Below, one piece after another: positions 32,568-41,388 of a stretch of DNA of 64,000 nucleotides (the stretch's first letter is position 1; each line of letters begins with the position of its first letter). The translations under genes were made by a program, and so were the position numbers. The stretch is from NCBI RefSeq assembly GCF_000382345.1, contig NZ_KB908097.1, positions 1 to 64,000 of the forward strand, given 5' to 3'. Under the pieces are notes generated by a model. That model saw nothing but the letters and a program-made list of their open reading frames with translations, was not told the DNA's origin and did not search any database. Source of the stretch: Massilia niastensis DSM 21313. Its GTDB lineage: Bacteria > Pseudomonadota > Gammaproteobacteria > Burkholderiales > Burkholderiaceae_D.

Positions 32568-33704
32568 TCAGGCGGCCAGCAGGCGTTCCAGCGTGCGGCG
32601 GTAGATATTCTTCAGGGGATCGATGTAGCGCAGTTCGATGTGCTCGTCGATCTTGTGGATGCTGGCGTTCGGTGGGCCGAATTCTATCACTTGGGGGCAG
32701 ATGCGGGCGATGAAGCGCCCGTCCGAGGTGCCGCCGGTGGTCGACAACTCGGCCTGCACGCCCAGTTCGTCATGGATCGCATCGCAGATCGCATCCGACA
32801 GGCTGCCTTTCGGCGTCAGGAAGGGCTGGCCGGACAGGGTCCAGCGCAGGTCGTAGTCGAGCTGGTGGCGGTCGAGGATCGCATGCACCCGCGCTTCCAG
32901 GCCGTCGGCGGTGCTGGCGGTCGAGAAGCGGAAGTTGAAGTCGATCGTCATGTGGCCCGGAATCACATTGGTGGCGCCGGTGCCGGCCTGGATGTTGGAG
33001 ATTTGCCAACTGGTGGGCAGGTAGTATTCGTTGCCCTCGTCCCAGACTTCGGCGGCCAGCTCGGCCAGCGCCGGGGCGGCCTGGTGGATCGGATTGCGCG
33101 CCAGCTGCGGGTAGGCGATGTGGCCCTGCACGCCCTTGATGACCAGGTGGCCGGAGAGCGAGCCGCGGCGGCCGTTCTTGAGCATGTCGCCCAGCACGTG
33201 CGCGGAAGTCGGTTCGCCGACCAGGCAGTAATCCAGGGTCTCGCCGCGCTCTTCCAGGCGTTCGCAGACGACCACGGTGCCGTCCGTGGCCGGGCCTTCC
33301 TCGTCGCTGGTGATCAGGAAGGCGATCGAGCCCCGGTGGCCCGGGTGGGCGGCGATGAATTCCTCGCAGGCCACGACCATGGCCGCGATCGAGGTCTTCA
33401 TGTCGGAGGCGCCGCGGCCGTACAGCTTGCCGTCGCGGTGGGTCGGCGCGAACGGCGCCGAGTGCCACTGGTCGAGCGGACCGGCCGGCACCACGTCGGT
33501 GTGGCCGGCGAACACGAATACGGGAGACTCGCTACCCTTGCGCGCCCACAGGTTGGTGACGCCGTTCGATTCGATGGTTTCGCACGTGAAGCCCAGCGGC
33601 GCGAGCAGCTCGATCAGGCGCTGCTGGCAGCCCTTGTCGTGCGGGGTGATGGAGTCGAGGGCGATCAGCTCTTCGGTGAGGAGCAGGGTGCGCGAGGGTT
33701 TCAT
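32568..33704 (-). CDS. dapE: Succinyl-diaminopimelate desuccinylase
   Basis: A 378-residue M20-family zinc hydrolase that cleaves N-succinyl-LL-2,6-diaminopimelate to LL-DAP in lysine and peptidoglycan precursor synthesis. Metal ligands and catalytic sites appear in [28 protein letters not shown] and [13 protein letters not shown]. The dimerisation domain and the C-terminal [15 protein letters not shown] are intact. Its start overlaps the ArsC-like gene by 4 nt (ATGA). With dapD and dapC nearby it covers the last succinylase-branch steps. Confidence 0.97.
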   Translation of the reverse strand: MKPSRTLLLTEELIALDSITPHDKGCQQRLIELLAPLGFTCETIESNGVTNLWARKGSESPVFVFAGHTDVVPAGPLDQWHSAPFAPTHRDGKLYGRGASDMKTSIAAMVVACEEFIAAHPGHRGSIAFLITSDEEGPATDGTVVVCERLEERGETLDYCLVGEPTSAHVLGDMLKNGRRGSLSGHLVIKGVQGHIAYPQLARNPIHQAAPALAELAAEVWDEGNEYYLPTSWQISNIQAGTGATNVIPGHMTIDFNFRFSTASTADGLEARVHAILDRHQLDYDLRWTLSGQPFLTPKGSLSDAICDAIHDELGVQAELSTTGGTSDGRFIARICPQVIEFGPPNASIHKIDEHIELRYIDPLKNIYRRTLERLLAA

Positions 33705-34060
33705 GCGGCGCCGCCGAACTTGGACTGGTACTGGTCGGCGGAGAAGCCAACGCTCACCGGACCCACGCCTTCGAGCACCGGGCGCTTGATCACGGACGGG
33801 TTTTCCAGCATCAGTTCGAGCGCGCTGGCCTTGTCGACGATCTGCGTCTTGCGCTCGTCGCCCAGGTTACGCCAGGTCATGCCCTTGCGGTTGACCAGGA
33901 CTTCCCAGTCGAGCTGGTCGAGCCAGCCCTGCACCAGTTCGCGCGTCAGGCCCTGTTTCTTGAAGTCATGGAAGGTGAAGTCGTGGCCGTTGTCGGCCAG
34001 CCAGGTGCGGGCTTTCTTGACGGTGTCGCAGTTGGGAATTCCGTAGAGGGTCGTTTTCAT
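33701..34060 (-). CDS. ArsC/Spx-family protein (YffB-like)
   Basis: A 119-residue thioredoxin-fold protein of the arsenate-reductase-like family ([20 protein letters not shown] start with a single active-site-type Cys in [31 protein letters not shown]). The single Cys matches YffB-type members found within dap clusters rather than true arsenate reductases, and no ars gene is near. The function is not established. It overlaps dapE by 4 nt. A 373-bp gap containing a MITE-like repeat separates it from pilU, so it may need its own promoter. Confidence 0.88.
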   Translation of the reverse strand: MKTTLYGIPNCDTVKKARTWLADNGHDFTFHDFKKQGLTRELVQGWLDQLDWEVLVNRKGMTWRNLGDERKTQIVDKASALELMLENPSVIKRPVLEGVGPVSVGFSADQYQSKFGGAA

Positions 34061-34201
34061 GGGCGTGGTCGGGCCTGCGGCGCAGGCCTTGCTGTTTTGA
34101 AAAGGCGCGAGAATAGCACGAGCTCCCGCAGGAGAATTGTACACAGATGGCTGAAGGCGGCTGGCCGCCTTGCAGATTTGAAAGCAAGCGGGAAGCGACG
34201 T

Positions 34202-34425
34202 TCAGGGTCAGATCTGTCATTCGGACACCCGTCACGCACCTTTGAGCTAAGTCGTCTCCCAATATTTTGGGTGAACACTTAAGCAGTGGCGCCAGCGGTG
34301 GAACGAGCTGGGGCTGGCGGTGCTGCGTGAGGAATTCGGCGCCGAGTTCACGATGAATCGCACGTGACTACTTAACATAGCTCAAAGGTGCCTCATGGGT
34401 GTCCGAATGACAGACCTGACCCTGA
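34202..34425. mobile_element. MITE-like element with 47-bp inverted termini
   Basis: Left arm 34202-34248 and right arm 34379-34425 are inverted copies matching at 43 of 47 positions; both start TCAGGGTCAG or its complement and end in AGCT. The 130-bp interior contains a 28-codon fragment (34281-34367, ending in TGA) beginning KQWRQRW and containing EEFGAEF, but no start codon, so it looks like the tail of a decayed gene. The right end stops 8 bp from the pilU stop codon. No target-site duplication is obvious. No transposase is present, so it would be a non-autonomous or dead copy. The rest of the 373-bp gap between pilU and the ArsC-like gene shows nothing else. Confidence 0.7.
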
Positions 34426-34433
34426 ATTGCCGA

Positions 34434-35573
34434 TCAGGAATTGAGCGTGAATTCGGTAAATGAGGCGCCTTGCTGCTCGGCAGGTTTCTGGTCGTCCTGC
34501 TGCGCCTGGCTTTCCGGCCCATTGTTGAGCAGCCAGAGCAGGTTGGTGGCCGAGTCGGCATTGGCCAGCGCTTCTTCCTGCGTGACGAGCCCATCCTTGA
34601 CCAGCCTGAACAGTGCACTCTCGAAGGACTGCGAGCCCGGCGACAGGCTCTTGTCCATCGCTTCCTTGATCTGGCTGATCTCGCCCTTCTCGATCAGGTC
34701 GGCGACGTAGCGGGTGTTGAGCATGACCTCGACCGCGGCCTGGCGCGCGCCGGCGGCGGCGGATTTCACCAGGCGCTGCGAGACGATCGCCTTCACGCTC
34801 GAGGCCAGGTCCTGCAGCAGCGCCGTGCGGTTCTCGAGCGGGTAGAAACTGATGATGCGGTTCAGCGCGTTGTAGCTGTTGTTGGCGTGCAGGGTGGCCA
34901 GCACCAGGTGGCCCGACTGGGCGTAGGCCAGCGCCGCCGCCATGGTTTCCTTGTCGCGGATCTCGCCGATCAGGATGCAGTCGGGCGCCTGGCGCATCGA
35001 ATTCTTCAGCGCGGTGGCGAAGCTGGTGGCGTCGCTGCCGATCTCGCGCTGGTTGACGATCGATTTCTTGTTCTTGAACAGGTACTCGATCGGGTCTTCC
35101 AGGGTCAGGATATGGCCGGTGCGCTGCTCGTTGCGGTGGTCCAGCATGGCGGCGATGGTGGTCGACTTGCCGGAGCCGGTGGCGCCGACGACCAGCAGCA
35201 GGCCGCGCTTTTCCATGATCAGCTCGGACAGCACGGTCGGCAGTCCCAGCTCGCCCAGCGGCGGGATATTCGCCGGCACGAAGCGGAACACGGCCGAGAT
35301 CGAGCCGCGCTGGCGGAAGGCCGACAGGCGGAAGCGCCCGAGGTTGGGGACCGAGACTCCCATGTTGAGCTCATTCTCGCGTTCGAGGTCGGCCATCTGC
35401 TCCGGCGTGGCGATCTCGGACAGCAATGAATGGATGTTCTCGGGTTCGAGGCGATGCTGGTTGATCGGGATGAGGTTCCCGTTGATCTTGATGTGGACCG
35501 GCGAATTCACCGCGAAGAACATGTCGGAGGCGTTCTTCTCCTTCATCAGCTGGAACAGGCGGTCCATGGCCAT
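34434..35573 (-). CDS. pilU: PilT/PilU-family twitching-motility ATPase
   Basis: A 379-residue hexameric secretion/retraction ATPase. N-terminal PAS-like region (LMKEKNASDMFFAVNSPVHIKINGN), Walker A GATGSGKST, Asp box (LTLEDPIEYLF), Walker B (DCILIGEIRDKETM) and His box (LATLHANNSYNALNRII). The C-terminus (longer than PilT, ending SFTEFTLNS) and position between dapD and dapE match PilU of beta-proteobacteria; PilU aids PilT in retracting type IV pili. GGAG lies 8 nt before the first ATG; a second in-frame ATG follows at codon 3. Confidence 0.9.
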   Translation of the reverse strand: MAMDRLFQLMKEKNASDMFFAVNSPVHIKINGNLIPINQHRLEPENIHSLLSEIATPEQMADLERENELNMGVSVPNLGRFRLSAFRQRGSISAVFRFVPANIPPLGELGLPTVLSELIMEKRGLLLVVGATGSGKSTTIAAMLDHRNEQRTGHILTLEDPIEYLFKNKKSIVNQREIGSDATSFATALKNSMRQAPDCILIGEIRDKETMAAALAYAQSGHLVLATLHANNSYNALNRIISFYPLENRTALLQDLASSVKAIVSQRLVKSAAAGARQAAVEVMLNTRYVADLIEKGEISQIKEAMDKSLSPGSQSFESALFRLVKDGLVTQEEALANADSATNLLWLLNNGPESQAQQDDQKPAEQQGASFTEFTLNS

Positions 35574-35613
35574 GGCATCGTCTCCGTTATCGTTGTGATG
35601 TGTGCATGCGTCG

Positions 35614-35645
35614 AACGCGTGGACGGGAAGACCCGTCCACGCGTT
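35614..35645 (-). terminator. Strong 14-bp hairpin between dapD and pilU
   Basis: A perfect 14-bp stem (35614-35627 with 35632-35645) and 4-nt loop lies 21 nt after the dapD stop, before pilU. No T tract follows on the minus strand, so it may pause, stabilise the dapCD mRNA or terminate with Rho rather than act as a classical terminator. Confidence 0.5.
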
Positions 35646-35666
35646 CAGCCAACGGGGCGCAGCGGC

Positions 35667-36494
35667 TTAGTCGCCGCGCAGCAGTTCGTTGATGCCGGTC
35701 TTGGCGCGGGTCTGTGCGTCGACGCGCTTGACGATCACGGCGCAGTACAGGCTGTACTTGCCATCGGCCGAGGGCAGGCTGCCCGACACCACCACCGAAC
35801 CCGAAGGCACGCGGCCGTAGGAGACTTCGCCGGTTTCGCGGTTGTAGATCTTGGTCGACTGGCCGATGTACACGCCCATCGAGATCACCGAGTTCTCTTC
35901 GACGATCACGCCTTCCACGATCTCGGAACGGGCGCCGATGAAGCAGTTGTCCTCGATGATGGTCGGATTGGCCTGCATCGGCTCCAGCACGCCGCCGATG
36001 CCCACGCCGCCCGACAGGTGGACGTTCTTGCCGATCTGCGCGCACGAACCCACGGTGGCCCAGGTGTCGACCATCGCGCCTTCATCGACGTAGGCGCCGA
36101 TGTTGACGTAGGACGGCATCAGCACGACATTCTTGGCGATGAAGCTGCCGCGGCGGGCGACCGCCGGCGGCACCACGCGGAAGCCGCCGCGCGCGAAGTC
36201 TTCCGCGGTGTAGTCGGCGAACTTGGTCGGGACCTTGTCGTAGAACTGCATGCCGCCGCCGCCGGCGACCGGCACGTTGTTCTCGAGGCGGAAGGACAGC
36301 AGCACCGCCTTCTTGATCCACTGGTTCACAACCCAGCTGCCGGTGTCCTTCTGCGCGACGCGCAGGCTGCCGTCGTCAAGGCCGGCAAGGACGTGGGCGA
36401 CCGCGTCGCGCACTTCTGCGCTGGCGCTGGACGGGCTGATCTCGGCGCGCTGTTCCCAGGCGGTGTCGATGATGGTTTGCAGTTGTTGGGTCAT
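35667..36494 (-). CDS. dapD: Tetrahydrodipicolinate N-succinyltransferase
   Basis: A 275-residue trimeric left-handed beta-helix enzyme. It transfers succinyl from succinyl-CoA to tetrahydrodipicolinate, the first step of the succinylase branch of lysine/DAP synthesis. Hexapeptide-repeat turns run through the middle ([60 protein letters not shown]). The start [15 protein letters not shown] and the end [12 protein letters not shown] match DapD closely. It follows dapC by 36 nt, giving a dapC-dapD transcript. Confidence 0.98.
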   Translation of the reverse strand: MTQQLQTIIDTAWEQRAEISPSSASAEVRDAVAHVLAGLDDGSLRVAQKDTGSWVVNQWIKKAVLLSFRLENNVPVAGGGGMQFYDKVPTKFADYTAEDFARGGFRVVPPAVARRGSFIAKNVVLMPSYVNIGAYVDEGAMVDTWATVGSCAQIGKNVHLSGGVGIGGVLEPMQANPTIIEDNCFIGARSEIVEGVIVEENSVISMGVYIGQSTKIYNRETGEVSYGRVPSGSVVVSGSLPSADGKYSLYCAVIVKRVDAQTRAKTGINELLRGD

Positions 36495-36530
36495 GGTGCG
36501 TTTTTCAGTTGGGGAGAATTCGGGAATGCC

Positions 36531-37748
36531 TTATTTGCTCAGGCTCTTGCAGAACTGGACGATGCGGTTCGCGGCTTCCAGCCCTTCGTCGACGCCGGCC
36601 ACCAGGGCCATGCGGATACGGTTGCGCCCAGGATTGGCGCCGTGCGCTTCGCGTGCGAGGAAGCTGCCAGGCAGGACCGTGACATTATAGTCGGCGTACA
36701 GGCGCCGTGCGAACTCGGTGTCCGACAGCCCGGTGCGGCGCACGTCGGCCCACAGGTAGAAGGCGGCGTCGGGCAGCTCGACATCCATCACCTGCTTGAG
36801 CAGCGGGGTGATGAGCTTGAACTTTTCCTTGTACAGCGCACGGTTTTCCTGCACGTGGTGCTCGTCGTTCCAGGCCGCGATCGACGCCGCCTGCACCGGC
36901 GGCGACATCGCGCCGCCGCAATAGGTGCGGTACAGCAGGAACTTCTTCATCGCCACCGGATCGCCGGCCACGAAGCCGGAGCGCATGCCCGGCACGTTGG
37001 AGCGCTTCGACAGGCTGGAGAACACGATCAGGTTCCGGTAGGGACGCTCGCCCGCGCTGCGCCCGAGCTGGTGCGCCGCCTCGAGCGCGCCCAGCGGCGG
37101 GGTCGAATCGAAGTAGATCTCGGAATAGCACTCGTCGGCGGCGATCAGGAAGCCCCAGCGGTCGGCCAGTTCGAACAGCTGGCGCCAGTCGTCCAGGGTG
37201 AGCGTGGCGCCGGTCGGGTTGCCGGGCGAGCAGACGTAGAGCAGCTGCACGCGCGGCCACACGTCGTCCGGCACGCTGCCGTAGTCGCAGCCGAAGTTGC
37301 GCGCCGGGTCGGAATTCACGAACCAGGGCGCGGCGCCGGCCAGGTAGGCCGCGCCTTCGTAGATCTGGTAGAACGGGTTCGGGCACATCACCAGCGCATC
37401 GCGCGCCGAGCCGTCGACCACGCACTGCGCGATCGCGAACAGCGCCTCGCGCGAACCGTTCACCGGCATCACCATGGTCGCCGGGTCCAGCGCCGGGATG
37501 CCGTAGCGGCGTTCCAGCCAGCCGGCGATCGCCGCGCGCAGCGGCTCGCTGCCATGGGTGACCGGATAGCTGGACAGGCCGGCCATCGCGTGCATCAGCG
37601 CCTTTTCGATGAAAGCGGGCGTCGGATGCTTCGGCTCGCCGATGCCCAGGCTGATCGCCGGATAGGCGGCGTTCGGCGTGACTCCCGCAAACAGCTGGCG
37701 CAGTTTTTCGAACGGGTAGGGTTGGAGTTTGTCGAGGTGGGGGTTCAC
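36531..37748 (-). CDS. dapC: Succinyldiaminopimelate transaminase
   Basis: A 405-residue fold-type I aminotransferase that converts N-succinyl-2-amino-6-oxopimelate to N-succinyl-LL-DAP using glutamate. Motifs: SLGIGEPKHPTP near the N-terminus, VCSPGNPTGATL, IAADECYSEIYFD, the PLP Lys in SSLSKRSNVPGMRSGF, and the C-terminal RNRIRMALV. GTG at 37748 is preferred because MNPHLDKLQPYPFEKLR matches the family N-terminus; the frame open to 37877 adds nonfamily sequence. No good ribosome site is seen. It heads the dap block. Confidence 0.94.
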   Translation of the reverse strand: MNPHLDKLQPYPFEKLRQLFAGVTPNAAYPAISLGIGEPKHPTPAFIEKALMHAMAGLSSYPVTHGSEPLRAAIAGWLERRYGIPALDPATMVMPVNGSREALFAIAQCVVDGSARDALVMCPNPFYQIYEGAAYLAGAAPWFVNSDPARNFGCDYGSVPDDVWPRVQLLYVCSPGNPTGATLTLDDWRQLFELADRWGFLIAADECYSEIYFDSTPPLGALEAAHQLGRSAGERPYRNLIVFSSLSKRSNVPGMRSGFVAGDPVAMKKFLLYRTYCGGAMSPPVQAASIAAWNDEHHVQENRALYKEKFKLITPLLKQVMDVELPDAAFYLWADVRRTGLSDTEFARRLYADYNVTVLPGSFLAREAHGANPGRNRIRMALVAGVDEGLEAANRIVQFCKSLSK

Positions 37749-37869
37749 GGATAACCAGTTAGTGCTTTGCAATAATCTTTTATTATATCCCTTGCTGCGA
37801 GATCGCTGGGTTACGTTGCTAATGTGATTTGCAGTAACATAATGGCAAGCCAACCTGGAGTTCCATGCC

Positions 37870-38634
37870 GTGCCCATCCACTACGCGCGCAGCCTGACCG
37901 GACATGAGCGCACCCCCGGCGCCAACCGCCACCTGGGCATCGCGCTGGCCTTCGTCGCCGGCGCGCTCAACGCCGGCGGCTTTCTCGCGGTGCAGCAGTA
38001 CACCTCCCACATGACGGGTCTCGTGTCCAGCGTCGCCGACCACCTGGTGCTGGGCGACTACGTGCTGGCGCTGGCGGCGCTGGGTGCGGTGCTCAGCTTC
38101 CTGCTCGGGGCGGCCTGCACCGCCGTGCTGGTGAACTACGTGCGCCGCCGCGGCCTGCTCAGCGCCTACGCGCTGCCCTTGCTGGTCGAAGCGGTGCTGC
38201 TGCTCGTCTTCGGCGTGCTGGGAGCGCGGCTGGCGACCATCGGCGGCCTGTTCGTGCCGCTGACCGTGATGCTGCTGTGCTTCACGATGGGACTGCAGAA
38301 CGCCGTCATCACCAAGGTCTCGCACGCCGAAATCCGCACCACCCACATGACCGGCATCGTCACCGACATCGGCATCGAGCTGGGCAAGCTGTGTTACTGG
38401 AATGCGGACGGAGGACGGCGCCGGCCGAAGGTCCTGGCGAACCGTTCGCGCCTGGCGCTGCTGGTGTCGCTGCTGGGCGCCTTCCTGGTAGGCGGCATTG
38501 CGGGAACGCTCGGCTTCAGGCACCTGGGCTACGTGTCCACGGTGCCGCTGGCGGCGCTATTGTGCCTGCTGGCCATCGTGCCTGCGGTCGACGACGCGCT
38601 GCGGGTGCTGGCCCGGCAGGGAAAACAGCGCTGA
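37870..38634 (+). CDS. DUF1275 (YoaK-type) membrane protein
   Basis: A 254-residue inner-membrane protein with about six to seven helices. Conserved blocks of the DUF1275 family: LAFVAGALNAGGFLAVQQYTSHMTG, then CFTMGLQNAVITKVSHAEIRTTHMTGIVTDIG. The repeated T-S/T-HMTG motif is characteristic. The physiological role of this family is unknown. GTG start at 37870 follows a CTGGAG site; an ATG 5 nt upstream is out of frame. It is divergent from dapC. Confidence 0.9.
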   Translation: MPIHYARSLTGHERTPGANRHLGIALAFVAGALNAGGFLAVQQYTSHMTGLVSSVADHLVLGDYVLALAALGAVLSFLLGAACTAVLVNYVRRRGLLSAYALPLLVEAVLLLVFGVLGARLATIGGLFVPLTVMLLCFTMGLQNAVITKVSHAEIRTTHMTGIVTDIGIELGKLCYWNADGGRRRPKVLANRSRLALLVSLLGAFLVGGIAGTLGFRHLGYVSTVPLAALLCLLAIVPAVDDALRVLARQGKQR

Positions 38635-38651
38635 GCATCGCCGCCCAAGAC

Positions 38652-39692
38652 TCAGGCGGCCTGCTCGCGCCAGGCGCCCGGATTCATGCCGCTCCATTCG
38701 CGGAAGGCGTGCGTGAACGCGCTCTGCTCCTGGAAGCCGAGCATCATGGCGATGTCGGCCAGGCCGAGCTCGCGCCGCCGCAGGTAGTCCTGCGCCAGCC
38801 CGTAGCGTACCGCGTCGAGCACCTGCTGGAAGCTCGATCCGGCGCCGGCAAGCTTGCGCTGCAGGGTGCGCGCCGACATGCCGAGGTCTCCGGCCACGCC
38901 AGCCAGCCGCGCCTGGCCCTCCGGCAGCCGGCGCAGCAGCGCCGCGCGCACCAGGGTGGGCACGCCGCCGGCCTGCGCGGCGCGCTCCTCGAGCAGGCGT
39001 TCGGCATGCTGGCGCAGCACCGGATACAGGCTGGTGTCGGCGTTCGGCACCGGCATCGACAGCAGCGCGGGATCGAAGTGCGCCGTGTTGGCCGCCGCCC
39101 CGAACTCGGGCGCCAGCCCGAGCACGCGCCGGTATTCGCCGGCGCCGGCGCTGCTCCCGTGGGCGAACGCCATGCGGGTGGCCGTCAGCGGCCTGCCGGC
39201 CAGCCAGCTGCCGAATACGCGGATGCCCGCGAACACGCTTTCCACCAGGTGCCGGTTCGCTTCCGGATAATGGCTGTCCCAGGCATACACGGCGTCCCGG
39301 CCCTCGAGCGCGAGGCGGCTGCGTCCGAGGTCGTGCGCCAGCTGCTCGTAGCGCTGCGTCAGCTGCAGCGCCTGGCCGAAGTCCTTGCAGGCCAGGAGCA
39401 CCATGCCATAGGCGCTGAAGGTCGCCGGCCGGACCTTTTCTCCCACGTGCAGGCCGAAATGCGGATCGTTCGCCAGCCGCGCGCCGGCGTCGAGCAGGGC
39501 GATGTAGGCGCGCGCAGGAAGCGCGTCAGGCAGGGGCGCGAGGAAGGAGGCGGGCAGGCCGGCGGCGGCGCACAGCCGGGCGGGTTCGACGCCCCGTTCC
39601 GCAGCGGCGTCCAGCAGCGGCTGCACGTAGGCGCCGGTGACCCGGCCGCAGTCGGAGAACGGGGCTGGCGTCTTGGAGCAATGCTGTGTCAT
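38652..39692 (-). CDS. AraC-family regulator with arabinose-binding-like N-domain
   Basis: A 346-residue regulator. The N-terminal effector domain (YVQPLLDAAAERGVEPARLCAA; HFGLHVGEKVRPATFSAYGMVLLACKDFGQAL) is of the type found in OruR/ArgR-like AraC proteins. The C-terminal pair of HTHs (VAGDLGMSARTLQRKLAGAGSSFQQVLDAVR; ADIAMMLGFQEQSAFTHAFREWSGMNPGAWR) is complete. It is divergent (100-bp gap) from the AGPS-like/GlpD-like/FGGY operon and most likely controls it. Confidence 0.93.
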   Translation of the reverse strand: MTQHCSKTPAPFSDCGRVTGAYVQPLLDAAAERGVEPARLCAAAGLPASFLAPLPDALPARAYIALLDAGARLANDPHFGLHVGEKVRPATFSAYGMVLLACKDFGQALQLTQRYEQLAHDLGRSRLALEGRDAVYAWDSHYPEANRHLVESVFAGIRVFGSWLAGRPLTATRMAFAHGSSAGAGEYRRVLGLAPEFGAAANTAHFDPALLSMPVPNADTSLYPVLRQHAERLLEERAAQAGGVPTLVRAALLRRLPEGQARLAGVAGDLGMSARTLQRKLAGAGSSFQQVLDAVRYGLAQDYLRRRELGLADIAMMLGFQEQSAFTHAFREWSGMNPGAWREQAA

Positions 39693-39792
39693 GAAAGCGC
39701 AATACAGGGGAGGTAAGCCGGCTTAATCTGGCATGAATGGCAAGAGTCAGTATAACTGGAAACCAAGCTGTCAATAATCGGAAAACTCACGG

Positions 39793-41388
39793 ATGCGGCG
39801 CTGGAACGGTTGGGGAGACGACACGGTCGAGGTGGAGCTGGAAGCGCATGCGCGCGGCTTCCTCGAACAACGGATAGGCAAGGGTACGGCGCCCATCGAC
39901 GCCAGCTTCGAACAGGCCTGCGCGGCGCTGCCGCCCGGCCGGCTGCCGCCCCATCCCCTGGTCGACGCCGGCGCGGCCCAGCGCGTGCTGCATGCGCTCG
40001 GACAGAGCCTGCCCGACTGGCTGCGCCTGCGCCACGGGCACATCGGCGCGGCGCCCGACGGCGTCGCCTTCCCGGAATGCGCGCGCGAGGTGCGCGAGCT
40101 GCTGGAGTTCTCCGCCGCGCACGGCGCCGACGTGATCCCCCATGGCGGCGGCACCAGCGTCGCCGGCCACCTCGGCGCCGGCGCCGGCGGGCGTCCGGTG
40201 CTGAGCATCGACATGCGCCGCATGCGCGGGATGATCTCGCTCGACCACGAAGCCCGGCTGGCCAGCTTCGGCGCCGGCGTGACCGGTCCCGACCTGGAGG
40301 CGCAGCTGCGCGCCCACGGCTACACGCTGGGCCACTTCCCGCAATCCTTCGAATACTCGACCCTGGGCGGCTGGATCGCCACCCGTTCGTCGGGCCAGCA
40401 ATCGCTGCGCTACGGTCGCATCGAACAGCTGTTCGCGGGCGGGCGGGTCGAGACCCCGTCCGGCATGCTCGAGATCCCGACCTTCCCGGCATCGAGCGCC
40501 GGCATCGACCTGCGCGAGATGGTGCTCGGCTCGGAAGGGCGGCTCGGCATCCTGACCCACGCCAGCGTGCGCATCAGCCGCCTGCCCGAACACGAGGCCT
40601 TCCACGCCGTGTTCTTCCCCAGCTGGCAGGAGGCGGCGCAGGCGGTGCGCGAGCTGGCCCAGGAGCGGCTGGCGCTGTCGATGCTGCGCCTGTCGAACCC
40701 CACCGAGACCGCCACCATGCTGGCGCTGGCCGGGCATGCGCGCCTGGTCGGCCTGCTCGGGCGCTATCTCGGCCTGCGCGGCTGCGGGGCCGGCAAGTGC
40801 ATGCTGCTGGTCGGCGTGAGCGGCGCCAGGGCGCAGGCCCGGCAGGCCCTGCGCGCGGCGCTGGCGATCGCGCGCCGCCACCGCGGCGTGCACGCCGGAC
40901 GCGGCCTGGGCGAGCGCTGGCGCAGCAACCGCTTCCGCAGCGTCTACCTGCGCAACGCGGCCTGGGCGCACGGCTATGCGATCGACACCGTCGAGACCGC
41001 GGTCGACTGGTCGCGCGTGACGCCGGCGATGGAATCCATCGAGCAGGCCGCGGCGCGCGCCCTGCAGGCCTTCGGCGAGCGGGTGCATGCCTATACCCAC
41101 CTGTCGCACCTGTATCCGCAGGGCGCGAGCGTGTACTCGACCTTCGTGTTCCGGCTGGCCGGCGACTACCAGGCCGACCTGGCGCGCTGGCGCCAGCTGA
41201 AGGACCGGGTGTCGGACGCGATCGTCGCCTGCGGCGGCACCATCAGCCACCAGCACGGGATCGGCGTCGACCATGCCCCCTGGCTGGCGGCCGAGAAGGG
41301 CGAGCTGGGCCTGGGTGCGATGGATGCGCTGTTCCGCCACTTCGACCCCGAGCGGCGCATGAACCCGGGCAAGCTGGTGAGCGGATGA
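39793..41388 (+). CDS. FAD-binding oxidase, alkyldihydroxyacetonephosphate synthase-like
   Basis: A 531-residue FAD-linked oxidase of the vanillyl-alcohol-oxidase superfamily, closest by motif to alkyl-DHAP synthase (AGPS). FAD domain: VIPHGGGTSVAGH and STLGGWIATRSSGQQSLRYGRIEQL. The C-terminal region has GGTISHQHGIGVDHAPWLAAEKG and the terminal DPERRMNPGKL, both AGPS-like. AGPS swaps acyl for alkyl on DHAP in ether-lipid synthesis, but bacterial relatives are often of unknown function. It overlaps the GlpD-like gene by 4 nt, which suggests work on a glycerol- or polyol-phosphate substrate. No acyl-DHAP synthase gene is adjacent. Confidence 0.88.
   Translation: MRRWNGWGDDTVEVELEAHARGFLEQRIGKGTAPIDASFEQACAALPPGRLPPHPLVDAGAAQRVLHALGQSLPDWLRLRHGHIGAAPDGVAFPECAREVRELLEFSAAHGADVIPHGGGTSVAGHLGAGAGGRPVLSIDMRRMRGMISLDHEARLASFGAGVTGPDLEAQLRAHGYTLGHFPQSFEYSTLGGWIATRSSGQQSLRYGRIEQLFAGGRVETPSGMLEIPTFPASSAGIDLREMVLGSEGRLGILTHASVRISRLPEHEAFHAVFFPSWQEAAQAVRELAQERLALSMLRLSNPTETATMLALAGHARLVGLLGRYLGLRGCGAGKCMLLVGVSGARAQARQALRAALAIARRHRGVHAGRGLGERWRSNRFRSVYLRNAAWAHGYAIDTVETAVDWSRVTPAMESIEQAAARALQAFGERVHAYTHLSHLYPQGASVYSTFVFRLAGDYQADLARWRQLKDRVSDAIVACGGTISHQHGIGVDHAPWLAAEKGELGLGAMDALFRHFDPERRMNPGKLVSG

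Noticed and set aside
33701-34060. Arsenate reductase (arsC)
   Set aside because: Single-Cys YffB-like member within a dap cluster and no ars genes nearby; arsenate reduction not supported.
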